Assembly: GCA_920105625.2 (NCBI GenBank)
Contig: OV050033.1
Span: 97,316,918 to 97,380,917 of the forward strand
From: Clusia tigrina
Taxonomy: Eukaryota > Arthropoda > Insecta > Diptera > Clusiidae
Reading direction: 5' to 3'
DNA: 64,000 nucleotides
Shown: positions 26,974 through 42,100 of the stretch, piece by piece
Position numbering within the stretch: position 1 is the stretch's first letter
Layout: each line of letters opens with the position of its first letter
Notes under the pieces: generated by a model
Database searches by the model: none
Seen by the model: the letters and a program-made list of their open reading frames with translations, nothing else
What the model was told of the DNA's origin: nothing
Position numbers and translations under genes: made by a program

Positions 26974-29398
26974 AGTCCCAAATCAAACACTGATAAAACT
27001 TCAAGTGGCCCTAACTTCTATACGGTACGTCCTACACCTATCAAAGTTTGCAACATACAAATGCTTGTAACTTTTTACTGGAGCGTCATAAAACCTTGAT
27101 ATTTTGTAACAATAAAGCACTCGAGCCTCTTGTCAATTGAAGCTATCGTTCAAGGCTACGCTACCCTTGATTCCCAAATCAAACACTGATAAAACTTCAA
27201 GTGGCCCTAACTTCTATACGGTACGTCCTACACCTATCAAAGCTTCCAACATACAAATGCTTTGAACTTTTTACTGGAGCGTCATAAAACCTTGAAACTT
27301 TGTAACACTAAAATACGCGAGCCTCTTGCCAATTTAAGCTATCGCTCAAAGCTATGCTACCCTTGATTCCCAAATTAAACACTGATAAAACTTCAAGTGG
27401 CCCTAACTTCTATACGGTACGTCCTACAATTATCAAAGTTTGCAACATACAAATGCTTGTAACTTTTTACTGGAGCGTCATAAAACCTTGATATTTTGTA
27501 ACAATAAAGCACTCGAGCCTCTTGTCAATTTAAGCTATCGTTCAAGGCTACGCTACCCTTGAGTCCCAAATCAAACACTGATAAAACTTCAAGTGGCCCT
27601 AACTTCTATACGGTACGTCCTACACCTATCAAAGCTTCCAACATACAAATGCTTGTAACTTTTTACGGGAGCGTAAAAAAAACTTGAAACTTTGTAACAC
27701 TAAAGTACGCGAGCCTCTTGTCAATTTAAGCTATCGCTCAAAGCTATGCTACCCTTGATTCCCAAATCAAACACTGATAAAACTTCAAATGGCCCTAGCT
27801 TCTATACGGTACGTCCTACAATTATCAAAGTTTGCAACATACAAATGCTTGTAACTTTTTACTGGAGCGTAAAAAAAACTTGAAACTTTGTAACACTAAA
27901 GAACGCGAGCCTCTTGTCAATTTAAGCTATCGCTCAAAGCAATGCTACCCTTGATTCCCAAATCAAACACTGATAAAACTTCAAGTGGCCCTAACTTCTA
28001 TACGGTACGTCCTACACCTATCAAAGCTTCCAACATACAAATGCTTTGAACTTTTTACTGGAGCGTCATAAAACCTTGATATTTTGTAACAATAAAGCAC
28101 TCGAGCCTCTTGTCAATTTAAGCTATCGTTCAAGGCTACGCTACCCTTGAGTCCCAAATCAAACACTGATAAAACTTCAAATGGCCCTAGCTTCTATACG
28201 GTACGTCCTACAATTATCAAAGTTTGCAACATACAAATGCTTGTAACTTTTTACTGGAGCGTAAAAAAAACTTGAAACTTTGTAACACTAAAGTACGCGA
28301 GCCTCTTGTCAATTTAAGCTATCGCTCAAAGCTATGCTACCGTTGATTCCCAAATCAAACACTGATAAAACTTCAAATGGCCCTAGCTTCTATACGGTAC
28401 GTCCTACAATTATCAAAGTTTGCAACATACAAATGCTTGTAACTTTTTACTGGAGCGTAAAAAAAACTTGAAACTTTGTAACACTAAAGTACGCGAGCCT
28501 CTTGTCAATTTAAGCTATCGCTCAAAGCAATGCTACCCCTGATTCCCAAATCAAACACTGATAAAACTTCAAGTGGCCCTAACTTATATACGGTACGTCC
28601 TACACCTATCAAAGCTTCCAACATACAAATGCTTTGAACTTTTTACTGGAGCGTCATAAAACCTTGAAATTTTGTAACAATAAAGCACTCGAGCCTCTTG
28701 TCAATTTAAGCTATCGTTCAAGGCTACGCTACCCTTGAGTCCCAAATCAAACACTGATAAAACTTCAAATGGCCCTAGCTTCTATACGGTACGTCCTACA
28801 ATTATCAAAGTTTGCAACATACAAATGCTTGTAACTTTTTACTGGAGCGTCATAAAATCTTGATATTTTGTAACAATAAAGCACTCGAGCCTCTTGTCAA
28901 TTTAAGCTATCGCTCAAAGCTATGCTACCCTTGATTCCCAAATCAAACACTGATAAAACTTCAAGTGGCCCTAACTTCTATACGGTACGTCCTACACCTA
29001 TCAAAGCTTCCAACATACAAATGCTTTGAACTTTTTACTGGAGCGTCATAAAACCTTGAAATTTTGTAACAATAAAGCACTCGAGCCTCTTGTCAATTTA
29101 AGCTATCGTTCAAGGCTACGCTACCCTTGAGTCCCAAATCAAACACTGATAAAACTTCAAATGGCCCTAGCTTCTATACGGTACGTCCTACAATTATCAA
29201 AGTTTGCAACATACAAATGCTTGTAACTTTTTACTGGAGCGTAAAAAAAACTTGAAACTTTGTAACACTAAAGTACGCGAGCCTCTTGTCAATTTAAGCT
29301 ATCGCTCAAAGCTATGCTACCCTTGATTCCCAAATCAAACACTGATAAAACTTCAAGTGGCCCTAACTTCTATACGGTACGTCCTACACCTATCAAAG
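26974..29398 (+). repeat. 21-unit-spaced duplication, copy 2 (2.4 kb)
   Basis: Partner of 22858-25282. By eye I found three differences over 2.4 kb: CAATTGAAG near 27137, AAAGAACGCG near 27901, and CTTATATACGG near 28585. The copies are therefore very recent compared with ordinary neighbouring units. Related but less similar versions of the first half lie near 18.05-19.2 kb and 38.35-39.6 kb. Confidence 0.88.
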
Positions 29399-30110
29399 TT
29401 TGCAACATACAAATGCTTGTAACTTTTTACTGGAGCGTCATAAAACCTTGATATTTTGTAACAATAAAGCACTCGAGCCTCTTGTCAATTTAAGCTATCG
29501 TTCAAGGCTACGCTACCCTTGAGTCCCAAATCAAACACTGATAAAACTTCAAATGGCCCTAGCTTCTATACGGTACGTCCTACAATTATCAAAGTTTGCA
29601 ACATACAAATGCTTGTAACTTTTTACTGGAGCGTCATAAAACCTTGATATTTTGTAACAATAAAGCACTCGAGCCTCTTGTCAATTTAAGCTATCGCTCA
29701 AAGCTATGCTACCCTTGATTCCCAAATCAAACACTGATAAAACTTCAAGTGGCCCTAACTTCTATACGGTACGTCCTACACCTATCAAAGCTTCCAACAT
29801 ACAAATGCTTTGAACTTTTTACTGGAGCGTCATAAAACCTTGAAATTTTGTAACAATAAAGCACTCGAGCCTCTTGTCAATTTAAGCTATCGTTCAAGGC
29901 TACGCTACCCTTGAGTCCCAAATCAAACACTGATAAAACTTCAAGTGGCCCTAACTTCTATACGGTACGTCCTACAATTATCAAAGTTTGCAACATACAA
30001 ATGCTTGTAACTTTTTACTGGAGCGTAAAAAAAACTTGAAACTTTGTAACACTAAAGTACGCGAGCCTCTTGTCAATTTAAGCTATCGCTCAAAGCTATG
30101 CTACCCTTGA

Positions 30111-33100
30111 TTCCGAAATCAAACACTGATAAAATTTCAAGTGGCCCTAACTTCTATACGGTACGTCCTACACCTATCAAAGTTTGCAACATACCAATGC
30201 TTGCAACTTTTTACTGGAGCGTCATAAAACCTTGATATTTTGTAACAATAAAGCACTCGAGCCTCTTGTCAATTTAAGCTATCGTTCAAGGCTACGCTAC
30301 CCTTGTGTCCCAAATCAAACACTGATAAAACTTCAAATGGCCCTAGCTTCTATACGGTACGTCCTACAATTATCAAAGTTTGCAACATACAAATGCTTGT
30401 AACTTTTTACTGGAGCGTAAAAAAAACTTGAAACTTTGTAACACTAAAGTACGCGAGCCTCTTGTCAATTTAAGCTATCGCTCAAAGCTATGCTACCCTT
30501 GATTCCCAAATCAAACACTGATAAAACTTCAAGTGGCCCTACCTTCTATACGGTACGTCCTACACCTATCAAAGCTTCCAACATACAAATGCTTTGAACT
30601 TTTTACTGGAGCGTCATAAAACCTTGAAATTTTGTAACAATAAAGCACTCGAGCCTCTTGTCAATTTAAGCTATCGTTCAAGGCTACGCTACCCTTGAGT
30701 CCCAAATCAAACACTGATAAAACTTCAAATGGCCCTAGCTTCTATACGGTACGTCCTACAATTATCAAAGTTTGCAACATACAAATGCTTGTAACTTTTT
30801 ACTGGAGCGTAAAAAAAACTTGAAACTTTGTAACACTAAAGTACGCGAGCCTCTTGTCAATTTAAGCTATCGCTCAAAGCTATGCTACCCTTGATTCCCA
30901 AATCAAACACTGATAAAACTTCAAGTGGCCCTAACTTCTATACGGTACGTCCTACACCTATCAAAGCTTCCAACATACAAATGCTTTGAACTTTTTACTG
31001 GAGCGTCATAAAACCTTGAAATTTTGTAACAATAAAGCACTCGAGCCTCTTGTCAATTTAAGCTATCGTTCAAGGCTACGCTACCCTTGAGTCCCAAATC
31101 AAACACTGATAAAACTTCAAATGGCCCTAGCTTCTATACGGTACGTCCTACAATTATCAAAGTTTGCAACATACAAATGCTTGTAACTTTTTACTGGAGC
31201 GTCATAAAACCTTGATATTTTGTAACAATAAAGCACTCGAGCCTCTTGTCAATTTAAGCTATCGCTCAAAGCTATGCTACCCTTGATTCCCAAATCAAAC
31301 ACTGATAAAACTTCAAGTGGCCCAACCTTCTATACGGTACGTCCTACACCTATCAAAGTTTGCAACATACAAATGCTTGTAACTTTTTACTGGAGCGTCA
31401 TAAAACCTTGAAATTTTGTAACAATAAAGCACTCGAGCCTCTTGGCAATTTAAGCTATCGTTCAAGGCTACGCTACCCTTGAGTCCCAAATCAAACACTG
31501 ATAAAACTTCAAGTGGCCCTAACTTCTATACGGTACGTCCTACAATTATCAAAGTTTGTAACATACAAATGCTTGTAACTTTTTACTGGAGCGTCATAAA
31601 ACTTTGATATTTTGTAACAATAAAGCACTCGAGCCTCTTGTCAATTTAAGCTATCGTTCAAGGCTACGCTACCCTTGAGTCCCAAATCAAACACTGATAA
31701 AACTTCAAGTGGCCCTAACTTCTATACGGCACGTCCTACACCTATCAAAGTTTGCAACATACAAATGCTTGTAACTTTTTACTGGAGCGTCATAAAACCT
31801 TGATATTTTGTAACAATAAAGCACTCGAGCCTCTTGTCAATTTAAGCTATCGTTCAAGGCTACGCTACCCTTGATTCCCAAATCAAACACTGATAAAACT
31901 TCAAGTGGCCCTAACTTCTATACGGTACGTCCTACACCTATCAAAGCTTCCAACATACAAATGCTTTGAACTTTTTACTGGAGCGTCATAAAACCTTGAA
32001 ACTTTGTAACACTAAAGTACGCGAGCCTCTTGTCAATTTAAGCTATCGCTCAAAGCTATGCTACCCTTGATTCCCAAATCAAACACTGATAAAACTTCAA
32101 GTGGCCCTAACTTCTATACGGTACGTCCTACAATTATCAAAGTTTGCAACATACAAATGCTTGTAACTTTTTACTGGAGCGTCATAAAACCTTGATATTT
32201 TGTAACAATAAAGCACTCGAGCCTCTTGTCAATTTAAGCTATCGTTCAAGGCTACGCTACCCTTGAGTCCCAAATCAAACACTGATAAAACTTCAAGTGG
32301 CCCTAACTTCTATACGGTACGTCCTACACCTATCAAAGCTTCCAACATACAAATGCTTGTAACTTTTTACGGGAGCGTAAAAAAAACTTGAAACTTTGTA
32401 ACACTAAAGTACGCGAGCCTCTTGTCAATTTAAGCTATCGCTCAAAGCTATGCTACCCTTGATTTCCAAATCAAACACTGATAAAACTTCAAGTGGCCCT
32501 AACTTCTATACGGTACGTCCTACAATTATCAAAGTTTGCAACATACAAATGCTTGTAACTTTTTACTGGAGCGTAAAAAAAACTTGAAACTTTGTAACAC
32601 TAAAGTACGCGAGCCTCTTGTCAATTTAAGCTATCGCTCAAAGCTATGCTACCCTTGATTCCCAAATCAAACACTGATAAAACTTCAAGTGGCCCTAACT
32701 TCTATACGGTACGTCCTACACCTATCAAAGCTTCCAACATACAAATGCTTGTAACTTTTTACTGGAGCGTCATAAAACCTTGATATTTTGTAACAATAAA
32801 GCACTCGAGCCTCTTGTCAATTTAAGCTATCGTTCAAGGCTACGCTACCCTTGAGTCACAAATCAAACATTGATAAAACTTCAAATGGCCCTAACTTCTA
32901 TACGGTACGTCCTACACCTATCAAAGTTTGCAACATACAAATGCTTGTAACTTTTTACTGGAGCGTAAAAAAAACTTGAAACTTTGTAACACTAAAGTAC
33001 GCGAGCCTCTTGTCAATTTAAGCTATCGCTCAAAGCTATGCTACCCTTGATTCCCAAATCAAACACTGATAAAACTTCAAGTGGCCCTAACTTCTATACG

Positions 33101-36100
33101 GTACGTCCTACACCTATCAAAGCTTCCAACATACAAATGCTTTGAACTTTTTACTGGAGCGTCATAAAACCTTGAAACTTTGTAACACTAAAGTACGCGA
33201 GCCTCTTGTCAATTTAAGCTATCGCTCAAAGCTATGCTACCCTTGATTCCCAAATCAAACACTGATAAAACTTCAAGTGGCCCTAACTTCTATACGGTAC
33301 GTCCTACAATTATCAAAGTTTGCAACATACAAATGCTTGTAACTTTTTACTGGAGCGTCATAAAACCTTGATATTTTGTAACAATAAAGCACTCGAGCCT
33401 CTTGTCAATTTAAGCTATCGTTCAAGGCTACGCTACCCTTGAGTCCCAAATCAAACACTGATAAAACTTCAAGTGGCCCTAACTTCTATACGGTATGTCC
33501 TACACCTATCAAAGTTTTCAACATACAAATGCTTGTAACTTTTTACTGGAGCGTCATAAAACCTTGATATTTTGTAACAATAAAGCACTCGAGCCTCTTG
33601 TCAATTTAAGCTATCGTTCAAGGCTACGCTACCCTTGAGTCCCAAATCAAACACTGATAAAACTTCAAGTGGCCCTAACTTCTATACGGTACGTCCTACA
33701 ATTATCAAAGTTTGCAACATACAAATGCTTGTAACTTTTTACTGGAGCGTCATAAAACCTTGATATTTTGTAACAATAAAGCACTCGAGCCTCTTGTCAA
33801 TTTAAGCTATCGTTCAAGGCTACGCTACCCTTGAGTCCCAAATCAAACACTGATAAAACTTCAAATGGCCCTAGCTTCTATACGGTACGTCCTACAATTA
33901 TCAAAGTTTGCAACATACAAATGCTTGTAACTTTTTACTGGAGCGTAAAAAAAACTTGAAACTTTGTAACACTAAAGTACGCGAGCCTCTTGTCAATTTA
34001 AGCTATCGCTCAAAGCTATGCTACCCTTGATTCCCAAATCAAACACTGATAAAACTTCAAGTGGCCCTAACTTCTATACGGTACGTCCTACACCTATCAA
34101 AGCTTCCAACATACAAATGCTTTGAACTTTTTACTGGAGCGTCATAAAACCTTGAAACTTTGTAACACTAAAGTACGCGAGCCTCTTGTCAATTTAAGCT
34201 ATCGCTCAAAGCTATGCTACCCTTGATTCCCAAATCAAACACTGATAAAACTTCAAGTGGCCCTAACTTCTATACGGTACGTCCTACAATTATCAAAGTT
34301 TGCAACATACAAATGCTTGTAACTTTTTACTGGAGCGTCATAAAATCTTGATATTTTGTAACAATAAAGCACTCGAGCCTCTTGTCAATTTAAGCTATCG
34401 TTCAAGGCTACGCTACCCTTGAGTCCCAAATCAAACACTGATAAAACTTCAAGTGGCCCTAACTTCTATACGGTACGTCCTACAATTATCAAAGTTTGCA
34501 ACATACAAATGCTTGTAACTTTTTACTGGACCGTCATAAAACCTTGATATTTTGTAACAATAAAGCACTCGAGCCTCTTGTCAATTTAAGCTATCGTTCA
34601 AAGCTATGCTACCCTTGATTTCCAAATCAAACACTGATAAAACTTCAAGTGGCCCTAACTTCTATACGGTACGTCCTACACCTATCAAAGCTTCCAACAT
34701 ACAAATGCTTTGAACTTTTTACTGGAGCGTCATAAAACCTTGAAATTTTGTAACAATAAAGTACTCGCGCCTCTTGTCAATTTAAGCTATAGCTCAAAGC
34801 TATGCTACCCTTGAGTCCCAAATCAAACACTGACAAAGCTTCAAATGGCCCAAACTTCTATACGGTACGTCCTACAATTATCAAAGTTTGCAACATACAA
34901 ATGCTTGTAACTTTTTACTGGAGCGTAAAAAAAACTTGAAACTTTGTAACAATAAAGTACTCGAGCCTCTTGTCAATTTAAGCTATCGCTCAAAGCTATG
35001 ATACCCTTGAGTCCCAAATCAATCACTGACAAAACTTCAAATGGCCCTAACTTCTATACGGTACGTCCTACACCTATCAAAGTTTGCAACATACAAATGC
35101 TTGTAACTTTTTACTGGAGCGTCAAAAAACCTTGAAATTTTGTAACAATAAAGTACTCGAGCCTCTTGTCAATTTAAGCTATCGCTCAAAGCTATGATAC
35201 CCTTGATTCCCAAATCAAACACTGATAAAACTTCAAGTGGCCCTAACTTCTATACGGTACGTCCTACACCTATCAAAGCTTCCAACATACAAATGCTTTG
35301 AACTTTTTACTGGAGCGTCATAAAACCTTGAAACTTTGTAACACTAAAGTACGCGAGCCTCTTGTCAATTTAAGCTATCGCTCAAAGCTATGCTACCCTT
35401 GATTCCCAAATCAAACACTGATAAAACTTCAAGTGGCCCTAACTTCTATACGGTACGTCCTACAATTATCAAAGTTTGCAACATACAAATGCTTGTAACT
35501 TTTTACTGGAGCGACATAAAACCTTGAAATTTTGTAACACTAAAGTACGCGAGCCTCTTGTCAATTTAAGCTATCGCTCAAAGCTATGCTACCCTTGATT
35601 CCGAAATCAAACACTGATAAAACTTCAAGTGGCCCTAACTTCTATACGGTACGTCCTACAATTATCAAAGTTTGCAACATACAAATGCTTGTAACTTTTT
35701 ACTGGAGCGTCATAAAACCTTGATATTTTGTAACAATAAAGCACTCGAGCCTCTTGTCAATTTAAGCTATCGTTCAAGGCTACGCTACCCTTGAGTCCCA
35801 AATCAAACACTGATAAAACTTCAAATGGCCCTAGCTTCTATACGGTACGTCCTACAATTATCAAAGTTTGCAACATACAAATGCTTGTAACTTTTTACTG
35901 GAGCGTAAAAAAAACTTGAAACTTTGTAACACTAAAGTACGCGAGCCTCTTGTCAATTTAAGCTATCGCTCAAAGCTATGCTACCCTTGATTCCCAAATC
36001 AAACACTGATAAAACTTCAAGTGGCCCTAACTTCTATACGGTACGTCCTACACCTATCAAAGCTTCCAACATACAAATGCTTTGAACTTTTTACTGGAGT

Positions 36101-39100
36101 GTCATAAAACCTTGAAACTTTGTGACACTAAAGTACGCGAGCCTCTTGTCAATTTAAGCTATCGCTCAAAGCTATGCTACCCTTGATTCCCAAATCAAAC
36201 ACTGATAAAACTTCAAGTGGCCCTAACTTCTATACGGTACGTCCTACAATTATCAAAGTTTGCAACATACAAATGCTTGTAACTTTTTACTGGAGCGTCA
36301 TAAAACCTTGATATTTTGTAAGAATAAAGCACTCGAGCCTCTTGTCAATTTAAGCTATCGTTCAAGGCTACGCTACCCTTGAGTCCCAAATCAAACACTG
36401 ATAAAACTTCAAGTGGCCCTAACTTCTATTCGGTACGTCCTACACCTATCAAAGTTTGCAACATACAAATGCTTGTAACTTTTTACTGGAGCGTAAAAAA
36501 ACTTGAAACTTTGTAACACTAAAGTACGCGAGCCTCTTGTCAATTTAAGCTATCGCTCAAAGCTATGCTACCCTTGATTCCCAAATCAAACACTGATAAA
36601 ACTTCAAGTGGCCCTAACTTCTATACGGTACGTCCTACACCTATCAAAGCTTCCAACATACAAATGATTTGAACTTTTTACTGGAGCGTCATAAAACCTT
36701 GAAATTTTGTAACAATAAAGTACTCGCGCCTCTTGTCAATTTAAGCTATCGTTCAAGGCTACGCTACCCTTGAGTCCCAAATCAAACACTGATAAAACTT
36801 CAAATGGCCCTAGCTTCTATACGGTACGTCCTACAATTATTAAAGTTTGCAACATACAAATGCTTGTAACTTTTTACTGGAGCGTAAAAAAAACTTGAAA
36901 CTTTGTAACACTAAAGCACGCGAGCCTCTTGTCAATTTAAGCTATCGCTCAAAGCTATGCTACCCTTGATTCCCAAATCAAACACTGATAAAACTTCAAG
37001 TGGCCCTAACTTCTATACGGTACGTCCTACACCTATCAAAGCTTCCAACATACAAATGCTTGTAACTTTTTACGGGAGCGTAAAAAAAACTTGAAACTTT
37101 GTAACACTAAAGTACGCGAGCCTCTTGTCAATTTAAGCTATCGCTCAAAGCAATGCTACCCTTGATTCCCAAATCAAACACTGATAAAACTTCAAGTGGC
37201 CCTAACTTCTATACGGTACGTCCTACACCTATCAAAGCTTCCAACATACAAATGCTTTTAACTTTTTACTGGAGCGTCATAAAACCTTGAAATTTTGTAA
37301 CAATAAAGCACTCGAGCCTCTTGTCAATTTAAGCTATCGTTCAAGGCTACGCTACCCTTGAGTCCCAAATCAAAGACTGATAAAACTTCAAATGGCCCTA
37401 GCTTCTATACGGTACGTCCTACAATTATCAAAGTTTGCAACATACAAATGCTTGTAACTTTTTACTGGAGCGTAAAAAAAACTTGAAACTTTGTAACACT
37501 AAAGTACGCGAGCCTCTTGTCAATTTAAGCTATCGCTCAAAGCTATGCTACCCTTGATTCCCAAATCAAACACTGATAAAACTTCAAGTGGCCCTAACTT
37601 CTATACGGTACGTCCTACACCTATCAAAGCTTCCAACATACAAATGCTTTGAACTTTTTACTGGAGCGTCATAAAACCTTGAAATTTTGTAACAATAAAG
37701 CACTCGAGCCTCTTGTCAATTTAAGCTTTCGTTCAAGGCTACGCTACCCTTGAGTCCCAAATCAAACACTGATAAAACTTCAAATGGCCCTAGCTTCTAT
37801 ACGGTACGTCCTACAATTATCAAAGTTTGCAACATACAAATGCTTGTAACTTTTTACTGGAGCGTCATAAAACCTTGATATTTTGTAACAATAAAGCACT
37901 CGAGCCTCTTGTCAATTTAAGCTATCGCTCAAAGCTATGCTACCCTTGATTCCCAAATCAAACACTGATAAAACTTCAAGTGGCCCTAACTTCTATACGG
38001 TACGTCCTACACCTATCAAAGTTTGCAACATACAAATGCTTGTAACTTTTTACTGGAGCGTCATAAAACCTTGAAATTTTGTAACAATAAAGCACTCGAG
38101 CCTCTTGTCAATTTAAGCTATCGTTCAAGGCTACGCTACCCTTGAGTCCCAAATCAAACACTGATAAAACTTCAAGTGGCCCTAACTTCTATACGGTACG
38201 TCCTACAATTATCAAAGTTTGCAACATACAAATGCTTGTAACTTTTTACTGGAGCGTCATAAAACCTTGATATTTTGTAACAATAAAGCACTCGAGCCTC
38301 TTGTCAATTTAAGCTATCGTTCAAGGCTACGCTACCCTTGAGTCCCAAATCAAACACTGATAAAACTTCAAGTGGCCCTAACTTCTATACGGTACGTCCT
38401 ACACCTATCAAAGTTTGCAACATACAAATGCTTGTAACTTTTTACTGGAGCGTCATAAAACCTTGATATTTTGTAACAATAAGGCACTCGAGCCTCTTGT
38501 CAATTTAAGCTATCGTTCAAGGCTACGCTACCCTTGATTCCCAAATCAAACACTGATAAAACTTCAAGTGGCCCTAACTTCTATACGGTACGTCCTACAC
38601 CTATCAAAGCTTCCAACATACAAATGCTTTGAACTTTTTACTGGAGCGTCATAAAACCTTGAAACTTTGTAACACTAAAGTACGCGAGCCTCTTGCCAAT
38701 TTAAGCTATCGCTCAAAGCTATGCTACCCTTGATTCCCAAATCAAACACTGATAAAACTTCAAGTGGCCCTAACTTCTATACGGTACGTCCTACAATTAT
38801 CAAAGTTTGCAACATACAAATGCTTGTAACTTTTTACTGGAGCGTCATAAAACCTTGATATTTTGTAACAATAAAGCACTCGAGCCTCTTGTCAATTTAA
38901 GCTATCATTCAAGGCTACGCTACCCTTGAGTCCCAAATCAAACACTGATAAAACTTCAAGTGGCCCTAACTTCTATACGGCACGTCCTACACCTATCAAA
39001 GCTTCCAACATACAAATGCTTGTAACTTTTTACGGGAGCGTAAAAAAAACTTGAAACTTTGTAACACTAAAGTACGCGAGCCTCTTGTCAATTTAAGCTA

Positions 39101-42100
39101 TCGCTCAAAGCTATGCTACCCTTGATTCCCAAATCAAACACTGATAAAACTTCAAATGGCCCTAGCTTCAATACGGTACGTCCTACAATTATCAAAGTTT
39201 GCAACATACAAATGCTTGTAACTTTTTACTGGAGCGTAAAAAAAACTTGAAACTTTGTAACACTAAAGTACGCGAGCCTCTTGTCAATTTAAGCTATCGC
39301 TCAAAGCAATGCTACCCTTGATTCCCAAATCAAACACTGATAAAACTTCAAGTGGCCCTAACTTCTATACGGTACGTCCTACACCTATCAAAGCTTCCAA
39401 CATACAAATGCTTTGAACTTTTTACTGGAGCGTCATAAAACCTTGATATTTTGTAACAATAAAGCACTCGAGCCTCTTGTCAATTTAAGCTATCGTTCAA
39501 GGCTACGCTACCCTTGAGTCCCAAATCAAACACTGATAAAACTTCAAATGGCCCTAGCTTCTATACGGTACGTCCTACAATTATCAAAGTTTGCAACATA
39601 CAAATGCTTGTAACTTTTTACTGGAGCGTAAAAAAAACTTGAAACTTTGTAACACTAAAGTACGCGAGCCTCTTGTCAATTTAAGCTATCGCTCAAAGCT
39701 ATGCTACCCTTGATTCCCAAATCAAACACTGATAAAACTTCAAGTGGCCCTAACTTCTATACGGTACGTCCTACACCTATCAAAGTTTGCAACATACAAA
39801 TGCTTGTAACTTTTTACTGGAGCGTCATAAAACCTTGATATTTTGTAACAATAAAGCACTCGAGCCTCTTGTCAATTTAAGCTATCGTTCAAGGCTACGC
39901 TACCCTTGAGTCCCAGATCAAACACTGATAAAACTTCAAATGGCCCTAGCTTCTATACGGTACGTCCTACAATTATCAAAGTTTGCAACATACAAATGCT
40001 TGTAACTTTTTACTGGAGCGTCATAAAACCTTGATATTTTGTAACAATAAAGCACTCGAGCCTCTTGTCAATTTAAGCTATCGATCAAAGCTAAGCTACC
40101 CTTGATTCCCAAATCAAACACTGATAAAACTTCAAGTGGCCCTAACTTCTATACGGTACGTCCTACACCTATCAAAGCTTCCAACATACAAATGCTTTGA
40201 ACTTTTTACTGGAGCGTCATAAAACCTTGAAATTTTGTAACAATAAAGTACTCGAGCCTCTTGTCAATTTAAGCTATCGTTCAAGGCTACGCTACCCTTG
40301 AGTCCCAAATCAAACACTGATAAAACTTCAAGTGGCCCTAACTTCTATACGGTACGTCCTACAAATATCAAAGTTTGCAACATACAAATGCTTGTAACTT
40401 TTTACTGGAGCGTAAAAAAAACTTGAAACTTTGTAACACTAAAGTACGCGAGCCTCTTGTCAATTTAAGCTATCGCTCAAAGCTATGCTACCCTTGATTC
40501 CCAAATCAAACACTGATAAAACTTCAAGTGGCCCTAACTTCTATACGGTACGTCCTACACCTATCAAAGTTTGCAACATACAAATGCTTGTAACTTTTTA
40601 CTGGAGCGTCATAAAACCTTGATATTTTGTAACAATAAAGCACTCGAGCCTCTTGTCAATTTAAGCTATCGTTCAAGGCTACGCTACCCTTGAGTCCCAA
40701 ATCAAACACTGATAAAACTTCAAATGGCCCTAGCTTCTATACGGTACGTCCTACAATTATCAAAGTTTGCAACATACAAATGCTTGTAACTTTTTACTGG
40801 AGCGTAAAAAAAACTTGAAACTTTGTAACACTAAAGTACGCGAGCCTCTTGTCAATTTAAGCTATCGCTCAAAGCTATGCTACCCTTGATTCCCAAATCA
40901 AACACTGATAAAACTTCAAGTGGCCCTAACTTCTATACGGTACGTCCTACACCTATCAAAGCTTCCAACATACAAATGCTTTGAACTTTTTACTGGAGCG
41001 TCATAAAACCTTGAAATTTTGTAACAATAAAGCACTCGAGCCTCTTGTCAATTTAAGCTATCGTTCAAGGCTACGCTACCCTTGAGTCCCAAATCAAACA
41101 CTGATAAAACTTCAAATGGCCCTAGCTTCTATACGGTACGTCCTACAATTATCAAAGTTTGCAACATACAAATGCTTGTAACTTTTTACTGGAGCGTAAA
41201 AAAAACTTGAAACTTTGTAACACTAAAGTACGCGAGCCTCTTGTCAATTTAAGCTATCGCTCAAAGCTATGCTACCCTTGATTCCCAAATCAAACACTGA
41301 TAAAACTTCAAGTGGCCCTAACTTCTATACGGTACGTCCTACACCTATCAAAGCTTCCAACATACAAATGCTTTGAACTTTTTACTGGAGCGTCATAAAA
41401 CCTTGAAATTTTGTAACAATAAAGCACTCGAGCCTCTTGTCAATTTAAGCTATCGTTCAAGGCTACGCTACCCTTGAGTCCCAAATCAAACACTGATAAA
41501 ACTTCAAATGGCCCTAGCTTCTATACGGTACGTCCTACAATTATCAAAGTTTGCAACATACAAATGCTTGTAACTTTTTACTGGAGCGTAAAAAAAACTT
41601 GAAACTTTGTAACACTAAAGTACGCGAGCCTCTTGTCAATTTAAGCTATCGCTCAAAGCTATGCTACCCTTGATTCCCAAATCAAACACTGATAAAACTT
41701 CAAGTGGCCCTAACTGCTATACGGTACGTCCTACACCTATCAAAGCTTCCAACATACAAATGCTTTGAACTTTTTACTGGAGCGTCATAAAACCTTGAAA
41801 TTTTGTAACAATAAAGCACTCGAGCCTCTTGTCAATTTAAGCTATCGTTCAAGGCTACGCTACCCTTGAGTCCCAAATCAAACACTGATAAAACTTCAAA
41901 TGGCCCTAGCTTCTATACGGTACGTCCTACAATTATCAAAGTTTGCAACATACAAATGCTTGTAACTTTTTACTGGAGCGTCATAAAACGTTGATATTTT
42001 GTAACAATAAAGCACTCGAGCCTCTTGTCAATTTAAGCTATCGCTCAAAGCTATGCTACCCTTGATTCCCAAATCAAACCCTGATAAAACTTCAAGTGGC

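Noticed and set aside
26090..30111. Extending the 112-unit offset (4227/26090 and 8248/30111) into one continuous duplication over 4.2-8.2 kb
   Set aside because: The markers between do not correspond: GTCTATTTAAGCTACC and GATAGTTTG units are absent from 26-30 kb, which holds a different duplicated block. The equal offset looks coincidental or reflects a more complex history.
30184..30402. A 72-codon plus-strand open frame
   Set aside because: It spans slightly more than one 196-bp unit. It exists because ATACCAATG and TGTGTCCC are private substitutions in this unit. Neighbouring units are closed in the same frame, so it is not a gene.
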